A stretch of DNA of 64,000 bases, from assembly GCF_003660105.1 (NCBI RefSeq), contig NZ_CP032823.1, positions 868,001-932,000 of the forward strand, read 5' to 3'. Below are positions 17,376 to 26,286 of the stretch, piece after piece. The DNA is from Aliarcobacter cryaerophilus ATCC 43158. GTDB lineage: Bacteria; Campylobacterota; Campylobacteria; Campylobacterales; Arcobacteraceae. The notes beneath the pieces were generated by a model, which saw nothing but the letters and a program-made list of their open reading frames with translations, was not told the DNA's origin and searched no databases. Both the position numbers and the translations under genes were made by a program. How positions within the stretch are numbered: the stretch's first letter is position 1; the number at the start of each line of letters is the position of its first letter.

Positions 17376-18770
17376 TCAATTTGCAATAAAAATTTCATCT
17401 ATAAACTTTTTCGCAACTAAAAGATGATTTTCTAACTTCTCTTTTGGCATTTTATTTAAAAGTGCTATTTGCATCTTCATTCGTGGATTTTTATCAAACT
17501 TAAAAGAGTATTTATATAAAAATCTCCAGTAAAGTGCATCTAAAATTTCACACCAACTCTCATTTTTACTATAATCACTCATTTTTAATAAATAGTTTGA
17601 ACTTGATATATATGGTTTTGTAGTTATACTTCCACCATCACTAAAACAACTCATTCCATAAACATTTCCAACCATCACCCAATCATAAGCATCAATGTAG
17701 TTTTTCATAAAAAACTCGTAAACCTCATTTGGTTTAATTTCAAGTAGTAAAAAAATATTTCCTAAAATCATAAGTCTTTCTATATGGTGATTATAAGCTG
17801 TGAGTTCAAGTTTTTTGATTGTATCATCAAGGATTTGTATTCCACTTTTAGCTTCAAGTATTTTTTTTGGCATAGGATTTGAAAACTTAAAAAAGTTTGA
17901 ATTTCGTAAAATTACTCCATCATCTTCATAAACTCTTAGCATAAACTCACGCCAAGCAATAATTTGTCTTATAAAACCTTCTTTTGCATTGTAAGGTGCT
18001 TCAAAATTTACAATTTTAATTATAAGTTCATTTAAATCAATCAAACCAATATTCAAACTACTAGAGATATTTGAGTGAAATAAAAAAGATTGATTTGTAT
18101 CTTTTGTAATTGCATCTTGATAAAAGCCAAAATTCTCAAATTTCTCTTTTAAAAAGTAGTTTAGTTGCAAAGAGGCTTCTTCAAAAGTTGTAGGATAATA
18201 AAAGTTTTCACAAATTCCAACACTCTTAAATTTTTTGCAGTAAATCAAAGCCTCTTTTACAAACTCATTTTCAAAAGCTAAAGTAGGGGGAATTTTAATA
18301 TCTTTTGGAAGTTTTCTTCTATTATCCTCATCAAAGCTATATTTATCGAAAAGTGGTTTACCATTTTGCATAAAGATATTTAACTCTTTTCTTCTATTTA
18401 TATAAAATTTATGTAAAAACTTGTTTTTGTCTTTTGGATTTATAAAGTTTGGATTTTTAATTGTAGTAATATTAAAAAAGTTTTTATAAACTTTTTTTTC
18501 TAAATAGTTATCAAAAAGTTCATATACAAAAATCTCTTCGTTTTTATAAAGTTCAAGATAACTCTCATTTTCAAAATACTCTACTAGGATATTTTTTTGT
18601 TTTAAATAGTTTTCATAAAACTTCATAGATGCTCTATGTAAAACAAGCTTTTGAATATGGAAATCATATTGAGTAAAGAATAGTGGTTCTTCTATCAAAA
18701 GCACTTTTTTATCTAAAAATTTTGATATATTTTTAAATAGTTGATTTGGGTAAAGTATAAATATTTTCAT
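17376..18770 (-). CDS. Cryptochrome/photolyase-family protein of the COG3046 (FeS-BCP) branch
   Basis: This 464-residue protein follows the layout of bacterial (6-4) photolyase/CryPro proteins. It has an N-terminal antenna-type domain (FILYPNQLF, YDFHIQKLVLHRASMKFY) and a helical FAD domain with IIAWREFMLRVY, ELTAYNHHIERLMILGN, DAYDWVMVGNVYGMSCFSDGG and TTKPYISSSNYLLKMSDY. The branch repairs (6-4) photoproducts with FAD and normally carries a 4Fe-4S cluster. Here the usual MSDYC..C pair reads MSDYSKNESWC, so two cluster cysteines seem missing and the cluster may be lost. It is divergent from hemH. Confidence 0.85.
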   Translation of the reverse strand: MKIFILYPNQLFKNISKFLDKKVLLIEEPLFFTQYDFHIQKLVLHRASMKFYENYLKQKNILVEYFENESYLELYKNEEIFVYELFDNYLEKKVYKNFFNITTIKNPNFINPKDKNKFLHKFYINRRKELNIFMQNGKPLFDKYSFDEDNRRKLPKDIKIPPTLAFENEFVKEALIYCKKFKSVGICENFYYPTTFEEASLQLNYFLKEKFENFGFYQDAITKDTNQSFLFHSNISSSLNIGLIDLNELIIKIVNFEAPYNAKEGFIRQIIAWREFMLRVYEDDGVILRNSNFFKFSNPMPKKILEAKSGIQILDDTIKKLELTAYNHHIERLMILGNIFLLLEIKPNEVYEFFMKNYIDAYDWVMVGNVYGMSCFSDGGSITTKPYISSSNYLLKMSDYSKNESWCEILDALYWRFLYKYSFKFDKNPRMKMQIALLNKMPKEKLENHLLVAKKFIDEIFIAN

Positions 18771-18866
18771 AAATTGATTTTATTTATTTTAACTGTTTGT
18801 TTGTACTCTTTATGTGTTAATTTATTCCTGATTTTTTAAATAAAAGATTAACTAACAAAAAATAGC

Positions 18867-18894
18867 TACAAAAAATCTTTTATATATTATAAAT
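18867..18894 (+). promoter_or_regulatory. hemH operon promoter sharing a 27-bp block with the promoter at 8256
   Basis: TACAAAAAA-T-CTTTT-A-TATATTATAAA ends 24 bases before the TTG start of hemH. It differs from the block upstream of the DUF523-DUF1722 gene at only two of 27 positions, suggesting a common sigma factor or regulator for the two operons. Confidence 0.55.
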
Positions 18895-18917
18895 TTCAAT
18901 AAAAATTAGGAAAAATT

Positions 18918-19853
18918 TTGAAAAGAGCAATAGTTTTAATGAATATGGGTGGACCAAATAACCTTGATGAAGTTAAAGTATTTTTAAAAAATATGTTTAA
19001 TGATAAATATATTATAGGAGCTCCTCAACCTATTAGAGCTTTAATAGCAAAATTAATCATATATAAAAGATTAAATGTAGCAAAAGAGAATTATAGACAA
19101 TTAGGTGGAGTTTCTCCAATAGTTGGATATACAAAAAGATTAGTTAGAAGATTACAAAAAGTTGTAGATGCAGATGTTTTTTATGAGATGAGATATACAT
19201 CTCCTTTTGCAAAAGATGTTATTGAAAAAGTAAAAGATTATGATGAGATTTATGCAATACCTATGTATCCACATTATTCAAGAACTACAACTTTATCTTC
19301 TGTTGAAGATTTTATATCTTGTGCTAAGAGTTTTAAAATTGAGAATAAAATAAAAACTATTGATTATTACTATGATAATATATTTTATAACAAAGCAATA
19401 GTTGATAGAATTAAAGAGACTTTAAAAGATGATAGCGCAGAAGAGTTTGAATTAGTTTTTTCAGCTCATGGATTGACTCAAAGAGTTATAGATAAAGGCG
19501 ATTTATATCAAAAACATATTTTGGCAAATGTTGAATTTGTAAAAGATGAGTTAAAAAGAGAAAATATAAATTTCAAAAAAATAGATGTTGCTTATCAGTC
19601 AAGAGTAGGTCCTATGAAATGGTTACAACCATATATGGAAGATAAGATTAAAGAGTTAGGTGAAAAGGTTATTATTTATCCTATATCTTTTACAGTTGAT
19701 AATTCAGAAACTTTAGGAGAATTAGTGATAGAATATGGAGAATTAGCAAGAGAGCATGGTATAAAAGATTATAGGGTTGCAAAAGCTTTAAATAGTAATT
19801 ATAATTTTATAGTAGCTTTGAAATCTATGTATGAAGATTTAAAATTAAAATAA
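18918..19853 (+). CDS. hemH: Ferrochelatase
   Basis: The 311-residue protein opens with MNMGGPNNLDEVKVFLKNMF, has MYPHYSRTTT, the catalytic His in FSAHGLTQRV, YQSRVGPMKWLQPYMED, and the terminal SFTVDNSETLGEL with the acidic metal path. It inserts Fe2+ into protoporphyrin to make haem. The start is TTG, with TTAGGA upstream. It heads a run of same-strand genes (lipocalin, DUF2805, TIGR01777 SDR, photolyase) with gaps of 3-23 bases. Its place in a photolyase operon fits removal of photosensitising porphyrin, which is inference. Confidence 0.95.
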   Translation: MKRAIVLMNMGGPNNLDEVKVFLKNMFNDKYIIGAPQPIRALIAKLIIYKRLNVAKENYRQLGGVSPIVGYTKRLVRRLQKVVDADVFYEMRYTSPFAKDVIEKVKDYDEIYAIPMYPHYSRTTTLSSVEDFISCAKSFKIENKIKTIDYYYDNIFYNKAIVDRIKETLKDDSAEEFELVFSAHGLTQRVIDKGDLYQKHILANVEFVKDELKRENINFKKIDVAYQSRVGPMKWLQPYMEDKIKELGEKVIIYPISFTVDNSETLGELVIEYGELAREHGIKDYRVAKALNSNYNFIVALKSMYEDLKLK

Positions 19854-19862
19854 GGAAAAATC

Positions 19863-20387
19863 ATGAAAAAAGTATTTAGTTTTTGTTGTGTAGCTTTATT
19901 GTCTATGCTTTTTGTATCTTGTAGTACGAAACAAGAGACAGATTTACAAACTGTAAAAAAAGTTGATTTACAAAAATATCTTGGAGATTGGTATGAGATT
20001 GCTAGATATGAGCATAAGTTTCAAAAAGATTGTAAAAATGTAAAAGCAAATTACTCTTTAAGAGATGATAAAAAAATCCAAGTTATAAATAGTTGTACAA
20101 AAATGAGTACAAATGAGTTTAAAGAAGCAAAGGCAGTTGCATATAATGTTGATGATACAAATAGTAAATTAAAAGTTAGTTTTTTTAGACCATTTTATGG
20201 AGATTATTGGATTTTAGATTTAGATAAAGATTATAAGTATGCAATTATTGGAACTCCATCTAAAGAGTACTTATGGATACTATCTAGAGAGAAAACTATT
20301 AGTGATGAGGTATTAAACAAATTGTTAGAAAAAATTACAAATATGGGATTTGATAAGTCAAAACTTATTTATACAATACAGGAGTAA
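19863..20387 (+). CDS. blc: Blc-type lipocalin lipoprotein
   Basis: A lipoprotein signal ends in LFVSC (lipobox Cys about residue 20). The lipocalin signature follows: LQKYLGDWYEIARYEHKFQKDC near the start of the barrel, then VSFFRPFYGDYWILDLDKDYKYAIIG and YLWILSREKTI. The length of 174 matches bacterial Blc. These outer-membrane-anchored lipocalins bind lipids, often lysophospholipids, and are linked to membrane stress. It lies 9 bases after hemH. Confidence 0.92.
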   Translation: MKKVFSFCCVALLSMLFVSCSTKQETDLQTVKKVDLQKYLGDWYEIARYEHKFQKDCKNVKANYSLRDDKKIQVINSCTKMSTNEFKEAKAVAYNVDDTNSKLKVSFFRPFYGDYWILDLDKDYKYAIIGTPSKEYLWILSREKTISDEVLNKLLEKITNMGFDKSKLIYTIQE

Positions 20388-20390
20388 TTT

Positions 20391-20687
20391 ATGTATTTTC
20401 AAAAAGATAGTGCTAGAGAGTTTAATATAAATAAAAAGAAGGGTCTTAAAAAAACTAATTTGATTTTTACTGAAAGTGACAAAAATAGATTAGTTGAAAT
20501 GGCATGGCAAGATAGAGTCTCTTTTGATATTATAAAAGAGCTTTATGGTTTTACTGAAAATGAAGTTAAAAATATGATGAGAGAACTTTTAAAAAGAAGT
20601 AGTTTTAAGATGTGGAGAAAAAGAGTTCAAGGAAGAGCTACAAAACATAAATTAAAAGTAAGTTATAAAACGACAAGATTTCAGTAA
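20391..20687 (+). CDS. DUF2805 / TIGR03643 family small basic protein
   Basis: The 98-residue protein has the family's helix-turn-helix-like core: DKNRLVEMAWQDRVSFDIIKELYGFTENEVKNMMRELL, then SFKMWRKRVQGRATKH. The function is unknown; the core looks like a small DNA- or RNA-binding fold. It starts 3 bases after the lipocalin stop. The family is often found with photolyase and TIGR01777 genes, as here. Confidence 0.88.
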   Translation: MYFQKDSAREFNINKKKGLKKTNLIFTESDKNRLVEMAWQDRVSFDIIKELYGFTENEVKNMMRELLKRSSFKMWRKRVQGRATKHKLKVSYKTTRFQ

Positions 20688-20710
20688 AAATAATTATACA
20701 AGGATAAAAT

Positions 20711-21562
20711 ATGAAAACTATTGCAATTTCTGGTGCTAGTGGGTTTGTTGGACAAAGTTTGACAGATTTTTTCTCAAAACAAAACTATAAGGTAGTTCAA
20801 ATAAAAAGAGATATTTTAAATAACTCTTTAAAACTAGATGAACTTATAAACTCTAGTGATGTTGTTATAAATCTAAGTGGTGCAAATATAATAAATAGAT
20901 GGAGTGAAAGTTATAAAAAACTTTTGATTTCAAGCAGACTTGATACTACAAAAAAACTTGTAGAATCTCTAAATAGAGTTGAAAAGAAAGATAAACTTTT
21001 TATCTCAACTTCAGCTGTTGGAATTTATGATAACAAAGCTAAATATGATGAAAATGGATCTTTCTCAAATGACTTTTTATCAACTCTTTGTCAAAATTGG
21101 GAAAAAGAGGCACAAAAAGCAAAAAGTGAGAGTACAAAAGTTGCTATTTTTAGATTTGGAATAGTTTTAGGAAAAAATGGTGGAGCATTTCAAAAGATGA
21201 TAACTCCTTTTAAACTAGGTCTTGGTGGAATTATAGGAAGTGGGAAACAACACTTTTCATATATTCATATAGAAGATTTGATACAAGTTTATAGCTTTGT
21301 AATAGAAAAAGAGTTTGATGGAGTATTTAATTGTACGGCTCCAACTCCTACAACAAATTTAGAGTTTACAAAGACATTAGGAAGAGTTTTAAATAGACCA
21401 ACAATTTTTCCTATTCCAGAGTTTGTTTTAAAACTAATATTTAGTGAGGGTGCAAAAGTTTTAAGTGATGGACAAAGTGCAATTCCTAAAAGATTACTTG
21501 AATTAGGATTTAATTTTAAATACAAAAATATAGATGAAACTTTAAAAAATTTAGCACAATGA
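20711..21562 (+). CDS. TIGR01777-family epimerase-like SDR
   Basis: An N-terminal Rossmann motif (ISGASGFVGQSL), VINLSGANIINRWSESYKK, STSAVGIYD (active-site Ser/Tyr region), FRFGIVLGKNGGAFQKM and HFSYIHIEDL are the hallmarks of the TIGR01777 (YfcH/SDR39U1) family of NAD(P)-binding proteins, at the usual length. The substrate is unknown. The stop overlaps the photolyase start by 4 bases (ATGA), so it is tied to phrB expression. Confidence 0.9.
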   Translation: MKTIAISGASGFVGQSLTDFFSKQNYKVVQIKRDILNNSLKLDELINSSDVVINLSGANIINRWSESYKKLLISSRLDTTKKLVESLNRVEKKDKLFISTSAVGIYDNKAKYDENGSFSNDFLSTLCQNWEKEAQKAKSESTKVAIFRFGIVLGKNGGAFQKMITPFKLGLGGIIGSGKQHFSYIHIEDLIQVYSFVIEKEFDGVFNCTAPTPTTNLEFTKTLGRVLNRPTIFPIPEFVLKLIFSEGAKVLSDGQSAIPKRLLELGFNFKYKNIDETLKNLAQ

Positions 21563-22908
21563 AGCAAGTTTTATGGTTTAGAAGAGATTTAAGAGTATTT
21601 GATAGTGAAATTTTAGCAAATGCTAAAGATGAAGTTCTACCTATCTTTATTTTTGATAAAAATATATTAAATAAACTTCCCAAAGATGATAAAAGAGTAA
21701 CTTTTATATATAAAAGTGTTTTGGAATTAAAAAATAATTTACAAAAAATAGGACTTGATTTAGCAATCTTTTATGCAAATCCCAAAGATGTTTTTATTGA
21801 TTTAAAAAATCAAGGGTTTGATGAGGTTTTAACTTCAATAGATTTTGATATTTATGCAAAAACAAGAGATGAAGAGTGCGAGAAAATATTGCCAATAAAA
21901 AGATATTCGGACTCTTTTTTGATTTATCCAAATGATGTATTAAAAGCTGATAAAACACCATACAAGGTATTTACAGCTTTTTATAACTCTTTGGAATTTT
22001 TGCATAGTTCAAACAATATAAAAGAGTTTGAAATTTCTAAAAATTTAAAAAAATCAAAGTTTGATTATAGTTTTATTCCTACTTTAAATGATTTAGGATT
22101 TGAAAAGCAAGATTTACCAGATTTTTTATATAAAAGTGCAGACGATTTAATAGAAATTTTTTCAATAAAAATCCAAAATTATCAAGAAAATAGGGACTAT
22201 TTTTATTTAGATGCTGGCTCAAATTTAAGTGTTCATTTAAGATTTGGTCTTATTTCTGCTAGAACACTATTTAATAAAATAAAAAAGTTAAATGCACCAA
22301 AAAAAGAGATAGATTTTTTTATAAGAGAACTATTTTGGAGAGAATTTTACAACTATATTTTATACCATTTTCCAAAATCACAATTTGAAAATCTAAATGC
22401 AATTAAAATAAATTGGAATCAAAGTGAAGATGATTTTAAAAATTGGTGCGAAGGAAATACAGGAGTTCCTATAATAGATGCTAGTATGAGATATTTAAAT
22501 CAAACAGGACTTATGCATAATCGTTTAAGAATGGTTGTATCTTCATATTTGACAAAAAATTTATTAATAGATTGGAGAAAAGGTGAAGAGTATTTTGCTT
22601 TGAAACTTTTGGATTATGAAGCAAGTTCAAATATAGGTTCTTGGCAGTGGGCTGCTAGTACTGGAGTTGATTCAGTACCTTATTTTAGAGTTTTTAATCC
22701 ATATTTACAATCAAAAAAGTTTGATAAAGATGCGATTTTTATAAAAACTGTTTTAAAAGATTTAAAAGATATTTCACCAAAAGTTATACATACAGAAAAT
22801 GGTGTTCAAGAAGATATTTTTCTAAATTATCCAAGGCAAATTGTAGGTATTAACTATTCAAGAAATAGGTCTATTATGGAGTTTAAAAGAGCGAATAATG
22901 ATAAATAA
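21559..22908 (+). CDS. phrB: Deoxyribodipyrimidine photolyase
   Basis: Residues 1 to about 130 form the antenna domain (VLWFRRDLRVFDSEIL). The C-terminal FAD domain carries FFIRELFWREFYNYIL, NWCEGNTGVPIIDASMRYLNQTG, HNRLRMVVSSYLTKNLLIDWR and SNIGSWQWAASTG, including the tryptophans of the electron-transfer and substrate sites. It repairs cyclobutane pyrimidine dimers using light. The 449-residue length is typical for class I. It is the last gene of the hemH operon. Confidence 0.95.
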   Translation: MKQVLWFRRDLRVFDSEILANAKDEVLPIFIFDKNILNKLPKDDKRVTFIYKSVLELKNNLQKIGLDLAIFYANPKDVFIDLKNQGFDEVLTSIDFDIYAKTRDEECEKILPIKRYSDSFLIYPNDVLKADKTPYKVFTAFYNSLEFLHSSNNIKEFEISKNLKKSKFDYSFIPTLNDLGFEKQDLPDFLYKSADDLIEIFSIKIQNYQENRDYFYLDAGSNLSVHLRFGLISARTLFNKIKKLNAPKKEIDFFIRELFWREFYNYILYHFPKSQFENLNAIKINWNQSEDDFKNWCEGNTGVPIIDASMRYLNQTGLMHNRLRMVVSSYLTKNLLIDWRKGEEYFALKLLDYEASSNIGSWQWAASTGVDSVPYFRVFNPYLQSKKFDKDAIFIKTVLKDLKDISPKVIHTENGVQEDIFLNYPRQIVGINYSRNRSIMEFKRANNDK

Positions 22909-23048
22909 TATAGATAATTTTTTTTAATTTATTAGTAGGGTTTATATATTTATTTTTAATACATTTTTCATACCAGTTTAGATAGAATCGATAGCTATAT
23001 TTGAAATTTATATATAAAATAGCAAGTAAATTAGAGTAGGGGAACTTT

Positions 23049-25430
23049 TTGGGTATGACAGAAACAGACACAAGAGTTAATATTATTGACCCAAAACTTT
23101 ATCAAAGTTCTTGGACTAATAATCTTATTAGTAGAGAATACTATTTTACAGATGGTAGAAAATTAATAGGTGGAAAAAGAGGAAAGAGATATTTTGTAGA
23201 TTATCTTCTAACTTACAAAAATACGAATCTAGCAATTATTGAAGCAAAAGCTCAAAACAAAGACCCACTTGATGGACTTCAACAAGTTATAAACTATGCG
23301 CAAAAACTAAAAATCGATTTTGTTTACTCTACAAATGGAGATAAGATTTATGAACACTCACTCCTTTGTGGAAAAGGTGAGTTTATAGAAGATTATCCAA
23401 CTCCAGAAGAGCTTTTTTATAGAAAATTTGGAAAATTAAAAGAGCAAGAAGAGAAAGTAATCACTCAAAATTTTTATTTTGAAGGGAATAAAAAACCAAG
23501 ATTTTATCAACAAATTGCAGTTCAAAAAGCAGTTGAAGCAATAGTAAATGATAAAAATAGAGTTCTTTTAACTTTGGCAACTGGAACAGGAAAAACATAT
23601 ATAGCTTTTCAAATCGTATATAGATTATTTCAAGCAAAGTGGAATAAAGATAAAACAAACAGAAGACCAAAAATCTTGATTCTTGCAGATAGAAATATAT
23701 TAAAATTACAAGCTATGAGTGAGTTTAATCCCATGGAAAAAGATTTGGTAGATATAAATGGAAAAGATATAAAAAGAAGAGGTGGGAAAGTTCCTACAAA
23801 TGGAAATGTATTTTTTGCTATTTATCAATCTATTGCTGAAAATAAAAATAGAATTATTGAAAATAGTGAAGATGAAAATGAAGATGATGTAATAGCTTAC
23901 TACAAACAGTATCCATCTAACTTTTTTGACTTAGTTATTATAGATGAGTGTCACAGAGGTAGTGCAAATGATACTAGCTCTTGGAGAGATATTTTAAATC
24001 ATTTCTCAAACTCTACTCATTTGGGACTTACAGCAACTCCAAAAAGAGATGACAATGCAGATACTTACAAATACTTTGGAGAGCCAGTTTATGAATACTC
24101 TTTAAAAGATGGAATAAATGATGGATTTCTAACTCCATATAAAGTAAAGAGAATTCAAACAAATATAGATGAGTATCACTTCAATCCTGATGATATAATC
24201 ACAGGTGAGTTGGATAAAAATATAGTAACACTTCAAGAGTTTGAAAAAAGTGTGATTATTCCAAAAAGAACAAGGCTTTTAGCAAAAACAATTTTAGAAA
24301 ATATAAATCCTTTTGATAAAACAATTATTTTTTGTGTAAATCAAGCACATGCAAGTAGTATGAAAGTAGCAATAGATAGATATAAAACTATAAAAGATAG
24401 CAACTATTGTGTAAGAGTTACAAGTGATGAGGGTGAAATTGGAAGAGAATTTTTGGAGAAGTTTCAAAACAATGATTTGGATATTCCAACTATTCTTACA
24501 AGCTCAAAAATGCTAACAACTGGAGTTGATGCAAAAAATGTCAGAAATATAGTTTTAACTGCACCAATTTCTTCTATGACAGAGTTCAAACAGATAATTG
24601 GAAGAGGAACAAGAACTTATGAAGGAAAAGATTTTTTTACGATTATAGATTTTGTAGGAGCTACAAATCTATTTTATGATAAAGCTTGGGATGATGACCC
24701 TTTGAGTGTTGATATAAAAACAACAAAGATAGAAGATATTGAAGATGATGAGATTAATGAAGAAAATCAAACAGATGAAGAAAAACAAAATAAAAAAGAA
24801 AACTCTTTAAATGATGATGAATTTGAAGCAAAAACAAAAGAGGAAAAAGCAAAAAAAGAGCAAGTAATAATAGATATAAAAGGTAAAAAACTAAAAGTAA
24901 TAAATATAGAGACAACTTATGTAGGAGTAGATGGTAAGCCTTTGAGAAGTTCTGAATATCTTGAGCTTTTAATAGGTGTTTTGGGAAGATTTTATAATGA
25001 TGAGCAAACACTAAGAGATATTTGGAGTAATCCAAAAAATAGAAAAGAGCTATTAGAAAAACTAAAAGATATGAATATAGATGAGTCTCAACTTGAAGAT
25101 TTAAAAGATATTTTTGAAGCAAAAAATAGTGATATTTATGATGTTTTGGCTCATTTGTCTTTTAATCACAATATAAAAACAAGAGATGAAAGAGCAATAG
25201 CTGCTTTAAACTCTAAATTTATAGAAAAATACCAAAATGAAAAAGCAAAAGATTTTATAGAGTTTATCCTACAAAAGTATAGAAAATATGGTTTCAAAGA
25301 GCTAGAGGAGAATAAACTCTCAACACTAATAGAGCAAAGTGGATTTGATAAAAAAGATTTAATGGCTTCATTTGGTGATTTTAAAATAAGAGATGAGTAT
25401 TTTGAACTTCAAAAAGAGATTTATAGATAA
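23049..25430 (+). CDS. hsdR: Type I restriction enzyme R subunit (orphan)
   Basis: The 793-residue length matches the EcoAI/EcoEI-like (type IB) HsdR group. Domains in order: PD-(D/E)xK nuclease (YFVDYLLTYK, AIIEAKAQNKDPLDGLQQ), superfamily 2 ATPase (Walker A LATGTGKTYIAF, IIDECHRGS, GLTATPKRDD, IIGRGTRTYEG), a charged linker rich in Glu/Lys, and a C-terminal HsdM-docking helical region. It needs HsdM and HsdS to cut, but only fragments of both remain 3 kb downstream, so it is probably inactive unless another locus supplies them. The TTG at 23049 is 5 bases after AGGGGA; an ATG at 23055 is the alternative. Confidence 0.92.
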   Translation: MGMTETDTRVNIIDPKLYQSSWTNNLISREYYFTDGRKLIGGKRGKRYFVDYLLTYKNTNLAIIEAKAQNKDPLDGLQQVINYAQKLKIDFVYSTNGDKIYEHSLLCGKGEFIEDYPTPEELFYRKFGKLKEQEEKVITQNFYFEGNKKPRFYQQIAVQKAVEAIVNDKNRVLLTLATGTGKTYIAFQIVYRLFQAKWNKDKTNRRPKILILADRNILKLQAMSEFNPMEKDLVDINGKDIKRRGGKVPTNGNVFFAIYQSIAENKNRIIENSEDENEDDVIAYYKQYPSNFFDLVIIDECHRGSANDTSSWRDILNHFSNSTHLGLTATPKRDDNADTYKYFGEPVYEYSLKDGINDGFLTPYKVKRIQTNIDEYHFNPDDIITGELDKNIVTLQEFEKSVIIPKRTRLLAKTILENINPFDKTIIFCVNQAHASSMKVAIDRYKTIKDSNYCVRVTSDEGEIGREFLEKFQNNDLDIPTILTSSKMLTTGVDAKNVRNIVLTAPISSMTEFKQIIGRGTRTYEGKDFFTIIDFVGATNLFYDKAWDDDPLSVDIKTTKIEDIEDDEINEENQTDEEKQNKKENSLNDDEFEAKTKEEKAKKEQVIIDIKGKKLKVINIETTYVGVDGKPLRSSEYLELLIGVLGRFYNDEQTLRDIWSNPKNRKELLEKLKDMNIDESQLEDLKDIFEAKNSDIYDVLAHLSFNHNIKTRDERAIAALNSKFIEKYQNEKAKDFIEFILQKYRKYGFKELEENKLSTLIEQSGFDKKDLMASFGDFKIRDEYFELQKEIYR

Positions 25431-25455
25431 GTAGAAGTATGAGAGGAAAAAACTG

Positions 25456-26286
25456 ATGGCAAAGATAATAGTTCAAGAAAAAGAAATTACTATTTTAACA
25501 GTAGAAAATGAAGATTATATCTCTCTTACAGATATGCTCAAAGCAAAAGATGGAGATTTTTTTATTTCTGATTGGCTTAGAAATAGAAATACTATTGAAT
25601 ATCTTGGAATTTGGGAGAAGATTCATAACCCAAATTTTAATTATGGCGAATTCGCCATAATTAAATCTCAAGCAGGACTTAATAGTTATAAACTAAGCGT
25701 AAAAGAGTGGAGTGAAAAAACAAATGCAATTGGACTTGTTGCTAAAACTGGTCGATATGGTGGAACTTATGCCCATAAAGATATTGCTTTTGAATTTGGG
25801 ATGTGGATAAGTGCGGAGTTTAAAATCTATCTTATCAAAGAGTTTCAAAGACTTAAAGATGAGGAGTTTAAAAAGCTTGGCTGGGATATAAGAAGAAATC
25901 TTACAAAATTAAACTACAAAATCCACACCGATGCTATCAAAGAAAATCTTATCCCAAAAGAATTAACACCACAACAAATAAATTTTGTTTATGCCAATGA
26001 AGCAGATATACTCAATGTCGCTTTATTTGGTCAAACAGCAAAAGAGTGGAGAGAACAAAACGAAAATAAAAAAGGGAATATAAGAGATGAGGCAGATGTA
26101 AATCAACTTGTGTGTCTTGCAAATATGGAATCTTTAAATGCACATTTAATCAATGAGGGGTTTTCAAAAAGTCAAAGAATTGAGAAATTGAATAAAATTG
26201 CTATTAATCAAATGAAGATTTTGAGTGGTGGGGATGTGAAAATATTGGAAAAAGATATAAAGAAAAATTCTATTGAAATAAAATGA
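25456..26286 (+). CDS. KilA-N domain protein
   Basis: The 276-residue protein has a KilA-N domain at about residues 15-125: DYISLTDMLKAKDG, ISDWLRNRNTIEYLGIWEKIHNPNFN, LSVKEWSEKTNAIGLVAKTGRYGGTYAHKDIAFEFGMWISAEFKIYLI. The fold is a DNA-binding one first seen in phages, but this version is common inside type I restriction loci. A C-terminal helical region follows. Its role is unknown. The gene contains a 30-bp perfect palindrome (25636-25665). It follows hsdR by 25 bases and overlaps the next gene by 4. Confidence 0.88.
   Translation: MAKIIVQEKEITILTVENEDYISLTDMLKAKDGDFFISDWLRNRNTIEYLGIWEKIHNPNFNYGEFAIIKSQAGLNSYKLSVKEWSEKTNAIGLVAKTGRYGGTYAHKDIAFEFGMWISAEFKIYLIKEFQRLKDEEFKKLGWDIRRNLTKLNYKIHTDAIKENLIPKELTPQQINFVYANEADILNVALFGQTAKEWREQNENKKGNIRDEADVNQLVCLANMESLNAHLINEGFSKSQRIEKLNKIAINQMKILSGGDVKILEKDIKKNSIEIK
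25636..25665. repeat. 30-bp perfect palindrome inside the KilA-N gene
   Basis: The left half TTTAATTATGGCGAA is the exact reverse complement of the right half; the centre is GCGAATTCGC. It encodes the FNYGEFAIIK stretch and does not disturb the frame. Confidence 0.9.

Noticed and set aside
22909-23048. Attachment site or integrase scar at the left border of the restriction locus
   Set aside because: No tRNA end, direct repeat with the right border (28736) or integrase remnant could be seen.
25456-26286. KilA-N gene as sign of a prophage
   Set aside because: No structural, replication or integrase genes nearby; KilA-N proteins of this kind are common in type I restriction loci.
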